NCBI GenBank assembly: GCA_017614275.1
Contig: JAGACE010000022.1
Location: 1 to 5,540 of the forward strand
Source of the DNA: Clostridia bacterium
GTDB taxonomy: Bacteria > Bacillota > Clostridia > Oscillospirales > Acutalibacteraceae
DNA: 5,540 bases
Direction: 5' to 3'
Below, in pieces: positions 4,600 through 5,540 of this stretch. The position numbers and the translations under genes are program-made. Each line of letters begins with the position of its first letter. The stretch's first letter is position 1. The notes beneath the pieces were generated by a model. It was not told the DNA's origin and ran no database searches. It was given only the letters and a program-made list of their open reading frames with translations.

Positions 4600-5540
4600 A
4601 TGAAGATCATCTGTAACACTGCAAGATTGAACGAAGCCTGCCAGAACGTGCAGCGCGCCGTCTCCAGCAAAGCCACGCTGCCCGCCATCGAAGGCATCCT
4701 GATGAAGGCGGCCGACGGCCAGGTGCAGCTGAGCGGCTACGACATGGAAATGGGCATCACCACCGTTCAGGAAGCGCGTGTGGAAGAGGAGGGCGCCATC
4801 GTCCTCAACGCCCGTCTGCTCTGCGACATCCTGCGCAGACTGCCGGGTGAGACCGTCTCCATCGAGGCCGATCCGAGACAGCTGTGCACCATCCGCTGCG
4901 GCGAAGTGGAATACCAGCTGGTCGGCATCGCCGCGGAAGAGTATCCCGAGCTGCCGACGGTCACGGAGGAAGTCCCCGTGGTCATCGACTCCGAGACGCT
5001 GGAGAAAATGGTCAAGCAGACCATCTTCGCCGTCTCCACCAACGACACCAAAGTGGTCCACACCGGCATCCGCTTCGAAGTGTCCGAGAACACGCTGAAG
5101 CTCATCGCCGTGGACGGCTTCCGTCTGGCCATCCGCACCGAGGCCATCAACTACAGTGGAGAGCCGCTGGCCTTCGTGGTCCCGGCGAAAACGCTGTCTG
5201 AAGTCATCAAGCTCATCGGCGAGTCTGAGGTCGTCGGCCTGAAAGTGGCCGCGCGTCACATCGTGTTCGAGATCGGCGCCTACGCGCTCATCTCCCGCCT
5301 GCTGGACGGAGAGTTCCTGGATTACAACGCAGCCATCCCGAAGGCGCACACCACCGAGGTCCTCGTGGACACGAAGACCATCATCTCGGCGATCGACCGC
5401 ATGTCCCTCATGATCAGCGACCGCGTGAAGAGCCCGCTGCGCTGCGTGTTCGATGAGAACGTCATCCGCATGAGCACCAGCACCACCATCGGCGCCGCGA
5501 ACGACAAGGTCCCGGCGAAGATCGACGGCAACCGCGTGGA
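4600..5540 (+). CDS. dnaN: DNA polymerase III subunit beta (sliding clamp), C-terminus cut by window edge
   Basis: DnaN forms the ring-shaped dimer that tethers DNA polymerase III and other partners to DNA. The ATG at 4600 follows AGGAGG (4585-4590) at 9 nt spacing. I read 313 complete codons with no stop to the window end; the family is usually about 366-370 aa, so roughly the last 50 residues are missing, including most of domain III's C-terminal part. Family features seen are the start MKIICNTARLNEACQNVQRA, a clamp-like ATLPAIEGILM (25-35), TIFAVSTNDTKVVHTGI (about 140-156), VDGFRLAIR (170-178, normally DGxRLA), SRLLDGEF (about 230-237) and SPLRCVF in domain III. The usual FPDY after GEF reads FLDY. 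It follows dnaA by 284 nt counted from the TAG, or 242 nt counted from the later TAA. I see no separate promoter, so cotranscription with dnaA is likely. Confidence 0.96.
   Translation, partial: MKIICNTARLNEACQNVQRAVSSKATLPAIEGILMKAADGQVQLSGYDMEMGITTVQEARVEEEGAIVLNARLLCDILRRLPGETVSIEADPRQLCTIRCGEVEYQLVGIAAEEYPELPTVTEEVPVVIDSETLEKMVKQTIFAVSTNDTKVVHTGIRFEVSENTLKLIAVDGFRLAIRTEAINYSGEPLAFVVPAKTLSEVIKLIGESEVVGLKVAARHIVFEIGAYALISRLLDGEFLDYNAAIPKAHTTEVLVDTKTIISAIDRMSLMISDRVKSPLRCVFDENVIRMSTSTTIGAANDKVPAKIDGNRV

Noticed and set aside
4552..5349. 265-codon minus-strand open frame opposite dnaN
   Set aside because: The plus strand is an unambiguous sliding clamp. The His/Asp/Gly-rich antisense product is a shadow of its codon use.

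Overview
The window is a bacterial replication-origin (dnaA) locus. Leftward on the minus strand run rpmH, rnpA, yidD, yidC and jag/khpB. Rightward on the plus strand run dnaA and dnaN. This order, with dnaN directly behind dnaA and the rpmH block divergent from it, is the conserved arrangement of Gram-positive chromosomes. The G+C-rich codon use, the AGGAGG-type ribosome binding sites, the short YidC without a large periplasmic domain, and the Jag/KhpB protein with KH and R3H domains point to a high-G+C member of the Clostridia. An Oscillospiraceae/Ruminococcaceae-like organism is my best guess; the genus cannot be fixed from this sequence.

Layout. 1-963 (minus): jag/khpB, cut by the left edge. 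993-1049: a hairpin with a T-tract between yidC and jag. 1055-2779 (minus): yidC, yidD, rnpA and rpmH, closely packed with gaps of only a few bases to 15 bases. 2780-3019: an AT-rich divergent promoter region with a near-consensus rpmH promoter, a candidate extended -10 dnaA promoter, a 14-bp perfect palindrome midway between them, and two abutting dyads in the dnaA leader. 3020-4315 (plus): dnaA, ending at an in-frame TAG. 4316-4599: the dnaA-dnaN spacer, with DnaA-box-like motifs and a run resembling DnaA-trios, so probably part of oriC. 4600 to the right edge (plus): dnaN, cut by the window end.

How the genes work together. DnaA opens oriC and DnaN is the sliding clamp loaded there. On the other side, rpmH encodes ribosomal protein L34 and rnpA the protein subunit of RNase P. 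YidD and YidC act in membrane-protein insertion, and Jag/KhpB is an RNA-binding protein usually encoded next to yidC. All gene families here are well known. The unusual points are in details: an apparent early amber stop in dnaA followed by 13 plausible in-frame codons, the origin and promoter DNA elements, a terminator-like hairpin that seems to separate jag from its operon, and an Arg-Gly/RND repeat tail on KhpB. I saw no mobile element, CRISPR array, tRNA or rRNA, and no sign of an undescribed multi-gene system.
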